A stretch of 64,000 nucleotides of DNA from Streptomyces orinoci (lineage in GTDB: Bacteria; Actinomycetota; Actinomycetes; Streptomycetales; Streptomycetaceae), in the NCBI RefSeq assembly GCF_003121295.1, contig NZ_PHNC01000029.1:434001-498000 (forward strand). The letters are read 5' to 3'. Shown in pieces: positions 1 to 8,603 of this stretch. The notes under the pieces were generated by a model. It made no database searches. It had not been told where the DNA came from and worked only from the letters and a program-made list of their open reading frames with translations. Position 1 is the first letter of the stretch. Every line of letters starts with the position of its first letter. Position numbers and translations under genes: made by a program.

Positions 1-126
1 AGCCAACAGGCGTCAAGAAGGCGTGAAGATCCGTAGGAAACCCGCCAAGAGAGCGCCAACACCGGCCACCGACCGGTCAGTACGGGCGCACGCTGGCCCT
101 CCCACGTCACGGAGGTACGACAAGAG

Positions 127-2004
127 ATGTCCATGCTGGCCAATACGGACAACCGGCCCGGCGGACAGGGCGAGGAACCGCCGGATACCGGCGCCGCGCA
201 GGCCGACGCCGAGGAACGGCACCGGCTTACGGCCACCCAGGGGCTCGCCGCGCTGTCCCTGGACGCCATGGCCTCGGTCGCCTACGGACCCGAGTCCATC
301 GTGCTGGTGCTGGCCGCGGCCGGTGCGCACGGCCTCGGTTTCACCCTGCCGGTCACCCTGGCCATCGCCGCCCTGCTGGCCGTACTGACCGCCTCCTACC
401 GGCAGGTGATCGCCGCCTTCCCGGACGGCGGCGGGTCCTACGCGGTCGCCAAGCGGCATCTGGGCCGGCGCACCAGCCTGGTCACCGCGGCCTCCCTGAT
501 CCTGGACTACGTCCTGAACGTGGCCGTCTCGGTCACCGCCGGAGTGGCCGCCCTGACCTCCGCCTTCCCCTCGCTCTATCCGCACCGGCTATGGCTCTGC
601 CTGGCGGTGCTGACCCTGGTGACCTGCGTCAATCTGCGCGGCATCGTGGAGTCGGCGAGGGCCTTCATCGTTCCCACCGCCGTGTTCGTGGGCTCCATCC
701 TGGTGCTGATCGTGGTGGGTCTCTTCCGTGACGGACCCGTCAGCACCCATGCCGCCCAGGGGCATGCCTCGGTACTGAGCTCCAACGCCACCTCCGTGGG
801 CGCGCTGCTGCTGCTCAGGGCCTTTGCCGCCGGCTGTTCCGCGCTCACCGGCGTGGAGGCGGTGGCCAACGCCGTCCCTTCCTTCCGCGCACCGCGCGCC
901 AGGCGGGCCCAGCGCACCGAGGTCGCCCTGGGCGCCCTGCTGGGGGTGATGCTCATCGGCCTCTCCGTCCTCATCGGCCGCTTCCACCTCCAGCCGGTGG
1001 AAGGGGTGACCGTGCTGGCCCAGCTCGCGGACGCCTCCCTGGGCCACAACTGGGCTTTCTATGTGGTCCAGTTCGCCACCGTGATCCTGCTGGCACTGGC
1101 CGCCAACACCTCCTTCGGCGGACTGCCGGTGCTGATGAGCCTGCTGGCCCGGGACAACTATCTGCCGCATGTCTTCGCCCTCAAGGCCGACCGCCAGGTG
1201 CACCGTCATGGGGTGCTGGCGCTGGCCCTGGTCTCGGCGCTGCTGCTGGTCTTCTCCGGCGGGGACGTCAACACCCTGGTGCCGCTGTTCTCCATCGGCG
1301 TCTTTGTGGGCTTCACCATCTGCCAGGTCGGCATGGTCCGGCACTGGCGGCAGGAACGATCCGCCGGGTGGCTGGGCAAGGCGCTGATCAATGGCTTTGG
1401 CGCGGTGCTCACCGGGGTGTCGGCGGTGGTCGTCACCGCCACCAAGTTCGCGGAGGGCGCCTGGCTGATCGTGCTGGCCCTGCCCGTGCTGGTGATCGCC
1501 TTCGAGATCGTCCACCGGGCGTACGGACGGATCGGCGAGCGCCTGGGGCTGGGCCGGATCCCCGAGGCCCCGCGCCGCTGCCACTCGGTGGTGGTGGTCC
1601 CGGTCGCCTCCCTCTCCCGGCTGACCAGCAAGGCGCTGACCGCGGCGGTCTCGCTCGGCGACGAGGTGGTGGCGGTGACCGTGACCCCCTCGGACACGGA
1701 GGGGCAGCGGGCGGCGGAATCCCTGCGCCGCGACTGGGAGTTGTGGAACCCGGGCGTGGACCTGGTGGAACTTCCCTCCCCCACCCGGGCGTTGGGCCGT
1801 CCCATCGCCGACTATGTCCGCGAACTGGCCGACCGCCACCCGGACAACCGGGTCACCGTCCTGATACCGGAGGTCGAACCCGCCCACTTCTGGCAGCGCC
1901 TGCTGCAGAACCAGCGCGGCGCGGTGATGGCCCACGCGGTACGGCGGGACACGGACGCGGTGATCTGCCGGCTGCGGTTCCGGCTGGGGGCACCGATGGC
2001 GTAG
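127..2004 (+). CDS. APC-superfamily amino acid/cation permease
   Basis: 625-residue membrane transporter. After about 35 polar residues the protein enters an APC-type core (around residue 40, GLAALSLDAMASVAYGPES) with roughly twelve hydrophobic segments up to about residue 470. A soluble C-terminal domain of about 130 residues (from about 485, SVVVVPVASLSRLTSKAL) has a universal-stress-like alternation. This matches the actinobacterial APC permeases with cytosolic tails, often called amino acid or putative potassium transporters; the substrate cannot be read from sequence. The start is the first ATG, with GGAGG at 111-115 (spacing 11); a second ATG lies two codons on. It stands alone and ends at a strong hairpin. 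Confidence 0.88.
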   Translation: MSMLANTDNRPGGQGEEPPDTGAAQADAEERHRLTATQGLAALSLDAMASVAYGPESIVLVLAAAGAHGLGFTLPVTLAIAALLAVLTASYRQVIAAFPDGGGSYAVAKRHLGRRTSLVTAASLILDYVLNVAVSVTAGVAALTSAFPSLYPHRLWLCLAVLTLVTCVNLRGIVESARAFIVPTAVFVGSILVLIVVGLFRDGPVSTHAAQGHASVLSSNATSVGALLLLRAFAAGCSALTGVEAVANAVPSFRAPRARRAQRTEVALGALLGVMLIGLSVLIGRFHLQPVEGVTVLAQLADASLGHNWAFYVVQFATVILLALAANTSFGGLPVLMSLLARDNYLPHVFALKADRQVHRHGVLALALVSALLLVFSGGDVNTLVPLFSIGVFVGFTICQVGMVRHWRQERSAGWLGKALINGFGAVLTGVSAVVVTATKFAEGAWLIVLALPVLVIAFEIVHRAYGRIGERLGLGRIPEAPRRCHSVVVVPVASLSRLTSKALTAAVSLGDEVVAVTVTPSDTEGQRAAESLRRDWELWNPGVDLVELPSPTRALGRPIADYVRELADRHPDNRVTVLIPEVEPAHFWQRLLQNQRGAVMAHAVRRDTDAVICRLRFRLGAPMA

Positions 2005-2022
2005 GGCGGCGTGTCCGCCGGC

Positions 2023-2059
2023 GGGAGCCCCGCCGCCCGGTACGGGCGACGGGGCTCCC
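2023..2059. terminator. GC-rich hairpin between convergent genes
   Basis: Arms GGGAGCCCCG and CGGGGCTCCC enclose a second paired block (CGCCCG/CGGGCG) with a three-base loop. It lies between the permease stop and the 3' end of the toxin remnant, so it probably ends transcription from both sides. There is no U-tract, as is usual in streptomycetes. Confidence 0.7.
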
Positions 2060-2068
2060 CTGAGGGGA

Positions 2069-2296
2069 TCAGCCGTAGTGGCAACGGGCCTGCAGAACGA
2101 TGACCTCGCCGTCCTTGGGCAGGCACACCAAACGGTGTTCGCCGGTGATCCGCCGGGACCGGGCGCCGGCCAGAGCATGCTTCAGCGGCTCGGGTTTGCC
2201 CATGCCCGCATAGGGGTCGCGCAGGGTGTCATCGATGAGCCGGTTGAGGCGCTCGAGGATCTGCGGGTCCGCCGTCTGCCAGTGGACGCAGTCCTC
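2069..2296 (-). pseudogene. Truncated YoeB/Txe-family toxin remnant
   Basis: The minus strand encodes about 76 residues matching the YoeB fold from just after its N-terminus: EDCVHWQTADP, LIDDTLRDPYAGMGKPEPL, SRRITGEHRLV and a C-terminal ARCHYG. The usual first ten or so residues and their start codon are missing. Homology stops at base 2296, exactly where a 29-bp repeat begins. No in-frame start with a ribosome site lies upstream, and no YefM-type antitoxin precedes it. YoeB toxins are ribosome-dependent mRNA endonucleases; this copy is probably inactive. Confidence 0.7.
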
Positions 2297-2324
2297 TGAG
2301 CGCCCAGTACTGGTCGGTACGGCG
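2296..2324 (+). repeat. 29-bp direct repeat, copy A
   Basis: Perfect 29-bp match to 6426-6454 (contains CCAGTACTGGTCGGTAC), in the same orientation. Weaker similarity continues about 15 bp further (GGCAAC then a GCC). It marks the point where the yoeB-like coding sequence is cut. Confidence 0.85.
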
Positions 2325-2382
2325 TCGGGGGCAACCGGCCCACTGATGGCGCCCTCGGTGGTGCGCCAGGCCCTCCCCAACT

Positions 2383-3153
2383 CTAGGCGTCCCGCCGCCC
2401 GATGAGGAACAGTGCCAGTGCGAGGGCGACGGCCGCGTACCCCGCGCAGAGCAGGATCGACACCGTCGGCGAGAAGGTGTCGGCCTGCGGATGGAGCGAC
2501 ACGGCGGCGGCCGCGGCCCGTTGGAGGCCGAAGCGCATCAGGTGGTGGCGCAGTTCCTGCGGGAGGTGGTCCAGCACCTGGGGCACCAGGAAGACCAGGG
2601 TGAACAGCACGGCGATGGCACCGGCGGTGGACCTCAGGATCGCGCCCAGCGAGGTGGCCAGCACCGTGACGGCCACCAGGTACAACACCGCATAGCCGAC
2701 TGCCCGCAGGACGCCGGGATCGCCCAGCGACACTCCACCGTGGCCATGGGCCATCACCGCCTGGCTCAGCAGGAAGGCCGCGCCGAGGATGACCGCGCCC
2801 GCGGCCAGCGCGAGTGCCGTGGTGACCGTGACCTTGGCCAGCAGCACCTTCCGGCGCTGCGGCGTCACCGCGAACGTCGTCCGGATCAGCCCGGTGGAGT
2901 ATTCGGAGCTGACCACCAGCACCGCCAGCACGCCGATCACCAACTGGGCGAAGAGCGCCCCGAACAGCGGGGCGGAGACCGGATCGAAGGACGAACGGTC
3001 GCGCGGGCTCATCGTCGGCCAGTTGTCCGCGGTCGTGCCGGCGACCGAGAGGGCCACGATGATGACCAGCGCGGCGGCCGCGGCCAGGGACAGATAAGTC
3101 GACCGTACCGAACGCAACTTGATCCATTCGGCCTTGAGCAGCTCAGTTCCCAT
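2383..3153 (-). CDS. ABC-2 type transporter permease
   Basis: 256-residue integral membrane subunit. The N-terminus (MGTELLKAEWIKLRSVRSTY) is the classic cytoplasmic lead-in of ABC-2 permeases for drug or lantibiotic export. About six membrane segments follow, the last ending in LFLIGRRDA. The ATG at 3153 has AGGGG seven bases upstream; a GTG one codon earlier is possible. It overlaps the end of the ATPase gene by 11 bases, so the two are translationally coupled. It forms an exporter with that ATPase and sits opposite a two-component system, suggesting induction by a cell-envelope stress or antibiotic signal (inference). Confidence 0.88.
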   Translation of the reverse strand: MGTELLKAEWIKLRSVRSTYLSLAAAAALVIIVALSVAGTTADNWPTMSPRDRSSFDPVSAPLFGALFAQLVIGVLAVLVVSSEYSTGLIRTTFAVTPQRRKVLLAKVTVTTALALAAGAVILGAAFLLSQAVMAHGHGGVSLGDPGVLRAVGYAVLYLVAVTVLATSLGAILRSTAGAIAVLFTLVFLVPQVLDHLPQELRHHLMRFGLQRAAAAAVSLHPQADTFSPTVSILLCAGYAAVALALALFLIGRRDA

Positions 3154-4057
3154 CACACATCCCCTGATATTCGACCGAGTCCCTGGTCAGATTCATAAAG
3201 ACGTCCTCCAACGAGGCCTGTCGGGCGGCCAGTTCATGCACCGGCAGCCCGTTGCGGGCGGCCAGGTCGCCGATCCGGTCCACTGTCAGGCCGGTGACCA
3301 GCAGTTCCTGGGAGCCTTGGTACTCAACGCCCGCGCCATGCTCCCGGAGCACTCCGGCCAGCGAGCCGCGGGCGGGCGAGCGGACCTGCACCTGGCCCGT
3401 ACCGTGCTCCGCCAGGAAGGCTTTGACGCCGGTGTCGGCGATCAGCCGGCCACGGCCGATCACAACCAGGTGATCCGCGGTCAGCGCCATCTCGGACATC
3501 AGATGGCTGGAGACGAGGACCGTACGGCCCTCCGCTGCCAGCGACTTCATCAGCTGCCGGACCCACCGGATGCCCTCGGGGTCCAGGCCGTTGACCGGCT
3601 CGTCGAACATCACCACGGGCGGATCGCCGAGCAGCGCGGCGGCAATGCCCAGCCGCTGCCGCATCCCCAGCGAGAACCCGCCGGCCCGCTGATCCGCCAC
3701 CTGCCCCAGGCCCACCTGCTCCAGTACCTCGCCCACGCGCCGCCTGCCGACTCGGCCGGCCACGGCCAGCGCCATGAGATGTGCCCGCGCCGAACGGCCA
3801 GGGTGGACGGCGCCCGCGTCGAGCAGCGCTCCGACCTGGTGCAACGGGTGACGCAGGTCCCGGTACGGCAGCCCGCCCACGAGGGCCGTGCCACGGTCCG
3901 GCGCCTCCAGGCCGAGGATCGCCCGCAGAGTGGTGGACTTGCCCGAGCCGTTGGGCCCGAGGAATCCGGTGACACGGCCCGGCCGGACCGTGAAGGTGAG
4001 GCCGTCAACCGCGGTGACCCTGCCGAACCTCTTGGTGAGTTCAGTGACTTCGATCAT
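3143..4057 (-). CDS. ABC transporter ATP-binding protein
   Basis: 304-residue ATPase of the drug/lantibiotic exporter type. Visible motifs are Walker A (GPNGSGKST), a signature-like FSLGMRQRL, Walker B (VVMFDEP) and the H-loop region (LVSSHLMSEM). A C-terminal extension of about 90 residues follows, typical of these exporters. ATGs occur at 4060 and 4057; 4057 is chosen because GGAG lies five bases before it but only two before the other. Its 3' end overlaps the permease gene. It is divergent from the sensor kinase at 4229. Confidence 0.92.
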   Translation of the reverse strand: MIEVTELTKRFGRVTAVDGLTFTVRPGRVTGFLGPNGSGKSTTLRAILGLEAPDRGTALVGGLPYRDLRHPLHQVGALLDAGAVHPGRSARAHLMALAVAGRVGRRRVGEVLEQVGLGQVADQRAGGFSLGMRQRLGIAAALLGDPPVVMFDEPVNGLDPEGIRWVRQLMKSLAAEGRTVLVSSHLMSEMALTADHLVVIGRGRLIADTGVKAFLAEHGTGQVQVRSPARGSLAGVLREHGAGVEYQGSQELLVTGLTVDRIGDLAARNGLPVHELAARQASLEDVFMNLTRDSVEYQGMCDGN

Positions 4058-4228
4058 CATCTCTCCCTTCGGCGTCCAAGGTGTCAGCCGCCCGCCCGCC
4101 CCGGCGTCGGAGCACGGGCGGTTTCCGGGGGTGCGGCCATGGCATGACCCGGCGGTGTCAAGTACGCCTGGGGGATGACGGCCCGGGGGGCGATGTCCCG
4201 CACCATGGCCCCCGGCTACCTTCGCCGC

Positions 4229-5452
4229 ATGACCGCCGCTGCCATACCGCCCCTCAACCGACGCCTGCGGGCCCGCGACCTGGTCGCCATCGACGCGCTG
4301 ACCGGCGCCGTGCTGTGCGTTCTCACGCTGCTGCACGGATTCGGCCCGCCCGAGGCGGTGGTTGCGTTCCCGGCCGTGGCCATCGTCGCGGCGGCCCTGG
4401 TGCTCGGTGCCGCGGTCGCGCTGCGGCGGGTGCTGCCCTGGCCGTCGCTATGGGCCGTGGCGCTGGCCTCGCCGGTCGTGGCGCAGGAGTCGCTGTCCTT
4501 CCCGGTGCCCGTGCCGGTGGCGATGGGGCTGGTGCTGTACACGCTCGCCGTCCAGGTGCCGCGCAGGGAAGCCGCACGGGGCCTGGGTCTCCTACTCGGC
4601 GGTACGGCCCTCGGCGTGGCCGCCGGGCGGTTCGGTCTGCTCGGGCCGAGGCTCGCCAACCCGGTCGAGTTCCATCACGCCTTCCGCCAGGAGGTCCTGG
4701 GCCTGATGCTGTGCGCGTTGCCGCTGTGCGGAGTGTGGATGACCGGTGTGGCGGTGGGCGCCAACCGCGCGTACACGGCCGGGCTGCGGGCGCAGGCCGA
4801 GCAGCGCGCCCGTGAACTGGTCGCCGCCGAACGCCTGCGCATCGCCCGCGAGTTGCATGACATCGTCGCGCACAACCTTTCATTGATCACCATGCAGGCA
4901 TCGGTCGCCGGCTATGTCGCCGAAGACCGCCCCGAAGAGGCCGTCAAGGCCCTGGTGTTGATCGAGCGGACCGGGCGCGGTGCGCTGACCGAGATGCGCC
5001 GGCTGCTGGGTATGCTGCGGGACGGCGAGGGGAACCGGCGGGATCCCGAGCTGGTGCCGGCCCCCGGTCTGGCGGACCTCGACCAACTCCTCGCGCGGAC
5101 GGCCGAGTCCGGGCTGCGGGCGGAGCTGAGGATCTCCGGTGACCGGCGCGAACTGCCCGCCCCGCTGGAACTCGCCGTGTACCGGATCGCCCAGGAGGCG
5201 CTGACCAACGTGATCAAACACGCCGCTGCCCGGCGCGTCCGGGCCGTTCTCACCTATGGCGAGGACTCCATCGGGATCGAGGTCACCGATGACGGGCGCG
5301 GCGCGGCCGGCCCGGCCGGTGTGTCGCCCGGCCATGGGCTGGTCGGCATGCGCGAACGGGTCGCCGTCTACGGCGGTGAGATCGAGGCCGGATCGCTGCC
5401 CGGCGGCGGCTTCCGGGTCAGCGCCCGGATCCCGCTGGAGGCCGCCCGGTGA
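4229..5452 (+). CDS. Sensor histidine kinase (NarL/DesK-type)
   Basis: 407-residue kinase. The first 190 or so residues hold five or six hydrophobic segments with little extracellular loop, as in intramembrane-sensing kinases. The HisKA_3 box RELHDIVAHNLS places the phosphorylated histidine near residue 209. The ATPase domain ends with TDDGRGAAG near residue 354 and a GLVGMRERV box. In-frame ATGs also occur upstream (4205 and earlier); 4229 gives the family-typical N-terminus. The stop overlaps the response regulator start (GTGA). It faces the ABC exporter operon across 171 bases, so that exporter is the likely target. Confidence 0.9.
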   Translation: MTAAAIPPLNRRLRARDLVAIDALTGAVLCVLTLLHGFGPPEAVVAFPAVAIVAAALVLGAAVALRRVLPWPSLWAVALASPVVAQESLSFPVPVPVAMGLVLYTLAVQVPRREAARGLGLLLGGTALGVAAGRFGLLGPRLANPVEFHHAFRQEVLGLMLCALPLCGVWMTGVAVGANRAYTAGLRAQAEQRARELVAAERLRIARELHDIVAHNLSLITMQASVAGYVAEDRPEEAVKALVLIERTGRGALTEMRRLLGMLRDGEGNRRDPELVPAPGLADLDQLLARTAESGLRAELRISGDRRELPAPLELAVYRIAQEALTNVIKHAAARRVRAVLTYGEDSIGIEVTDDGRGAAGPAGVSPGHGLVGMRERVAVYGGEIEAGSLPGGGFRVSARIPLEAAR

Positions 5453-6102
5453 TCAGGGTGTTGATCGCGGACGACCAGACGCTGCTGCGCGGGAGCCTGC
5501 GCCTGCTGCTCGACTCCCAGCCCGACATGGTGTGCGCCGACGAGGCCGCCGATGGCAGCCAGGCGGTCGAGCTCGCCGCACGGGAACTTCCCGATGTCGT
5601 GCTCATGGACATCCGGATGCCGGAGCTCGACGGGCTGGAGGCCACCCGCCGGATCGTCCCCGCCCATCCGGCCGTGCGGGTGCTCGTTCTGACGACCTTC
5701 GATCTGGACGAATACGTCTATGGCGCCCTGCGCGCCGGAGCGAGCGGCTTCCTCCTCAAGGACACCCCGCCGGGCGAACTGGTCGCTGCGATCCGGGTGA
5801 TCGCGAGCGGCGAGGCCCTGCTGGCACCGGGGATCACCAGGAGGCTCATAGCGGAGTTCGCCCGGCTGCCCGAGCCGGGGCGCCGCCCGACCACGGGGCT
5901 CACGGCCATCACCGGCCGGGAACGGGAGGTGCTGGAACTCATCGGACGCGGCCTGTCCAACAAGGAGATCGCCGACCGTCTGGTCGTCAGCCAGGCGACG
6001 GTGAAGACCCATGTCGGGCGACTGCTGGCCAAACTCGACGCCCGGGACCGGGCCCAACTGGTCATCGTGGCCTATGAGAGCGGCCTGATTGTGCCGGGGT
6101 GA
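5449..6102 (+). CDS. LuxR/NarL-family response regulator
   Basis: 217 residues. The receiver domain shows the acidic pair in LIADDQ, phospho-acceptor Asp54 (VVLMDIRMPE), and the Thr and Lys signatures (LTTF, LLKD). A C-terminal LuxR helix-turn-helix follows (TGREREVLELIGRGLSNKEIA, about 155-205). The GTG start overlaps the kinase stop by four bases, so the pair is co-translated. It is the cognate regulator of the upstream kinase and probably acts on the divergent exporter promoter between 4058 and 4228 (inference from layout). Confidence 0.93.
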   Translation: MIRVLIADDQTLLRGSLRLLLDSQPDMVCADEAADGSQAVELAARELPDVVLMDIRMPELDGLEATRRIVPAHPAVRVLVLTTFDLDEYVYGALRAGASGFLLKDTPPGELVAAIRVIASGEALLAPGITRRLIAEFARLPEPGRRPTTGLTAITGREREVLELIGRGLSNKEIADRLVVSQATVKTHVGRLLAKLDARDRAQLVIVAYESGLIVPG

Positions 6103-6260
6103 CGGTGCCTGTGTGAGGGTGCCGCGCTCTGCGACGCATCCTGCGCCGCATCGGTACCAGTGATCCCGGCCATCCGAAGAGCGGCCATGGAGCCCGGTGC
6201 TTGTGACACCCTCTTCCCCGGCATCCACTGGCCAAAGGCCATCAACGGGGGACGGACTCC

Positions 6261-6491
6261 ATGAACGACACCACACGCATAGCCCTGGCCCTGGCCATCG
6301 TGGTCCTGATCGTCCGCCGCCGGCTCCGCACCCGGCCCGTCCGGGAGACCGCCCCGCTCATCTGGCTGGGCGTGCTGGCCGCGCTCGGGGGTGCCGCCCT
6401 CACCTTTGGCGCCAAGTCGGTGACCCTGAGCGCCCAGTACTGGTCGGTACGGCGCCGCGCGGCAACGAGCCTTACGCTCCAGCGGAGTTGA
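6261..6491 (+). pseudogene. Truncated small membrane protein
   Basis: 76 codons from an ATG preceded by GGGGGA. The first 55 residues carry a transmembrane segment (IALALAIVVLIV), a basic stretch (RRRLRTRPVRE) and a second hydrophobic stretch, an organisation like DUF1453-type membrane proteins, which are usually about twice as long. From codon 56 the frame runs into a 29-bp repeat shared with 2296-2324 and ends shortly after in an unrelated tail (LTLQRS). I read it as a 3'-truncated gene that may still make a short peptide. The family assignment is tentative. Confidence 0.5.
6426..6454 (+). repeat. 29-bp direct repeat, copy B
   Basis: Identical to 2296-2324 and in the same orientation, 4.13 kb away. 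It begins exactly at codon 56 of the truncated membrane protein gene. Confidence 0.85.
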
Positions 6492-6497
6492 CGCGGA

Positions 6498-6528
6498 AGC
6501 CCCGCCCTCCATGAAGGAAGGCGGGGCT
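6498..6528. terminator. Hairpin between convergent genes
   Basis: Arms AGCCCCGCC and GGCGGGGCT with a 13-base loop lie between the truncated membrane gene and the 3' end of the lectin gene. It probably serves both directions. Confidence 0.6.
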
Positions 6529-6537
6529 CGTCATAGG

Positions 6538-7044
6538 TCAGCCGTTGTACCAGAGCTGGTCGGAGTTGCCGTTGCAGGGCCACTGCATGACGTCGTCACC
6601 GTCCTTGACGCCGCCCTTCCAGACCCCCAGGCACATGCCCGAATTGGCGTTGATCAGGCGGAACTTGCCGGAGCCCTGGTAGTCGTACTTCCACAGCTGG
6701 TCGGAGTTGCCATTGCAGCTCCACTGAACGGCGGACTCGCCCTTCCAGTTGACGCCGCCCTGAATGCCCAGGCACTTGCCGTAGGCGTTCTTGATGTGCC
6801 GGTAGCCGTTACCGGCGTCCTCGAAGGACCAGCGCTGGTCCGGGTTGTAGTTGCAGCCCCACTGGATGGCATCGACGCCTGTGCCCATCCAGATGCCCAG
6901 GCACTTGTTGGAGTGGGCGTTCTGGATGCTGTAGGAGATGTCCGCGGACGCGGCCGGCGCGGTGGCGATGGCGGCACCGACCACCACAGCCGCACCGGCG
7001 GCCACGGCGGAGCCACGGCTCAGGAGATTCTTCAGGATTGTCAC
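6538..7044 (-). CDS. Secreted ricin-type beta-trefoil lectin
   Basis: 168 residues. A signal peptide of about 34 residues (MTILKNLLSRGSAVAAGAAV, Ala-rich core, likely cleavage after APAASA) is followed by one complete ricin B-type domain. Three internal repeats show the family QxW hallmark: QWGCNYNPDQRW, QWSCNGNSDQLW and QWPCNGNSDQLW, each preceded by KCLG or MCLG. Such domains bind galactose, xylan or other glycans; here no catalytic domain is attached, so it is a free-standing secreted lectin. It has its own promoter region toward 7180. Confidence 0.9.
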   Translation of the reverse strand: MTILKNLLSRGSAVAAGAAVVVGAAIATAPAASADISYSIQNAHSNKCLGIWMGTGVDAIQWGCNYNPDQRWSFEDAGNGYRHIKNAYGKCLGIQGGVNWKGESAVQWSCNGNSDQLWKYDYQGSGKFRLINANSGMCLGVWKGGVKDGDDVMQWPCNGNSDQLWYNG

Positions 7045-7180
7045 GGTATTCCCCCGTTGATGTGCTCATGCGGAATATTGGCCAGGCGTGATCATGAAGC
7101 ACGAGCTGTCGTCCAGTCAAAATCCGGCCAGATTTCATGTCATGACGGCCTGTGGCCGTGCTCCGTTCGTGCGGACACCC

Positions 7181-7555
7181 TCAGGGGTGGGCCACCCGAA
7201 GATGGACCCCCATGGCTTCCGTCATCGCCATGGCAACGCCCCGGTCACCGGCTGCCGGCGCCTCGGCTCGCCTGCGCTTGATGTCCAGGCACTCTTCGCA
7301 CACTGAGCGGACGAGCACCGCATTCCCGGACGTCGCGTTCCTGCTCTGGTAGTTGGCGGCGGCGACTCGCGCCCGGAGCGCATCCTGCGCCGTTGCGGGG
7401 CGTACGTCGCAGAGGTACGCCTCCCAGCGCTGCCCTCCCGCCGGGGACCTGAGCGTCACCCGACCCTGGCTGCTGCCTACGACCTCACCAACCCGCTCCC
7501 GCCTTGCGTCGAAGAGCAACTCCCCTTGCTCCGGCCCCGGCAGAGATCCGCCCAT
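7181..7555 (-). CDS. Small conserved protein with CEEC motif
   Basis: 124 residues, family not named with confidence. The N-terminal half resembles a small beta domain (GELLFDARRERVGEVVGS, then LRSPAGGQRWEAYLCDVRPAT). The C-terminal half is helical with CEECLDIK near residue 95. The ATG at 7555 has AGGTGA six bases upstream; the open frame continues further 5' but without support. It is divergent from the HTH regulator at 7730, and the pair may be functionally linked. No membrane or signal segment is visible. Confidence 0.6.
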   Translation of the reverse strand: MGGSLPGPEQGELLFDARRERVGEVVGSSQGRVTLRSPAGGQRWEAYLCDVRPATAQDALRARVAAANYQSRNATSGNAVLVRSVCEECLDIKRRRAEAPAAGDRGVAMAMTEAMGVHLRVAHP

Positions 7556-7729
7556 CGCAGTCACCTGGCACCCCCAGTCATCACAGCTCCGCATTCGACA
7601 GCCCCTTGGTGGACCGCCTTGCAGGAGCATGCCGGTCCATCAGAGACACCACGGTGGCAATGAGCGGACAGCTGGGCCGTCCAGCAGCTACCGTTGAAGA
7701 ACGCCCAAACGTCCGCTGGGGGACCCTTG

Positions 7730-8485
7730 AACTCGGCTCGACGATCGGCTATGAACTCCGCCGGCCTGTCACCCAGGCAGCTCACTCTGCGAGTAGGCGT
7801 TTCCGGCAAGACCGTAGAACGGTGGGTTGCCGATGAAGAGTTGATTCCGCACGCCAGAAACCGAGAAGACGCCTCCATGGCGTTGGGAGTGGAGGCCGGG
7901 ATGTTGTGGCCCAAGGCGGTCAGGGGCAGGCTCAAGACCGGAACGGATCAGGAGATCATCCAGAGCTACCCCTACCGTTCCGCCTGTCCGTCCACCCTAT
8001 GGGGCGAGTTGATCGGCGCATCCGCCGAGGAGTTGTTCTTCGGCGGCTACACCTCGTACTTCCTGTGGACCCAGGTGCCCGCTCTGCCGGAGACACTGCG
8101 GCGAAAGGCCGCACAGGGATGCCGGGTCCGCTTCCTGCTGGGGGACCCCGAAGGGCCCGCCACCCGCCAGCGCGAAGAGATCGAGGACGTGGCCCTCACC
8201 GTCTCCGCCCGTATCAGGATGACCTTGCAACAGCTGGACAGACTGGGCCGGATCGAAGGCGTGGAGACACGGTTCTCCTCGCCTGCCGATGCCGCGAATC
8301 ACGTCTCGCTGTCCGTCTTCCGGTTCGACGGCGAGGCACTGGTCACCCCGCACCTCGCCAGGCTGGCCGGCCATGACTCACCGCTGCTCCATCTGCGGCG
8401 GCGCGGCGAGGGCGGGATGTTCGCGCGGTTTGCGGAACACGGCGAGGAGTTGTGGACGCGCGGGGTCCCCGTTTCCGCGGGCTGA
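7730..8485 (+). CDS. HTH regulator with C-terminal effector domain (DUF5919-like)
   Basis: 251 residues. The N-terminal 60 residues form a helix-turn-helix (LSPRQLTLRVGVSGKTVERWVADEEL) used by Streptomyces regulators. The remaining 190 residues (from SYPYRSACPSTLWGELIGAS, through GYTSYFLW and CRVRFLLGDPEG, to TPHLARLAGHDSPLLHLRR) form a conserved domain resembling the DUF5919 or phospholipase D-like effector domains of HTH proteins. TTG at 7730 is chosen because GGGGGA lies just upstream and the first residues then align with relatives; ATG at 7751 is the alternative. The ligand is unknown. Confidence 0.72.
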   Translation, partial: NSARRSAMNSAGLSPRQLTLRVGVSGKTVERWVADEELIPHARNREDASMALGVEAGMLWPKAVRGRLKTGTDQEIIQSYPYRSACPSTLWGELIGASAEELFFGGYTSYFLWTQVPALPETLRRKAAQGCRVRFLLGDPEGPATRQREEIEDVALTVSARIRMTLQQLDRLGRIEGVETRFSSPADAANHVSLSVFRFDGEALVTPHLARLAGHDSPLLHLRRRGEGGMFARFAEHGEELWTRGVPVSAG

Positions 8486-8603
8486 CGCCCCCAGCACACC
8501 GGCAACTGCTCGATCCCGTCCGGAAAGCCGGCCCTCAACCGCTCCGGCTCGCCCGCGAGTCGCAGCTCCCCCCGCCCCCGATGGCGCCCCCTACGGACCC
8601 CGC

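Noticed and set aside
2069..3127. A 350-codon minus-strand frame joining the toxin remnant to sequence overlapping the ABC permease
   Set aside because: The upstream part is an out-of-frame shadow of the permease; only the YoeB-like C-terminal stretch shows homology.
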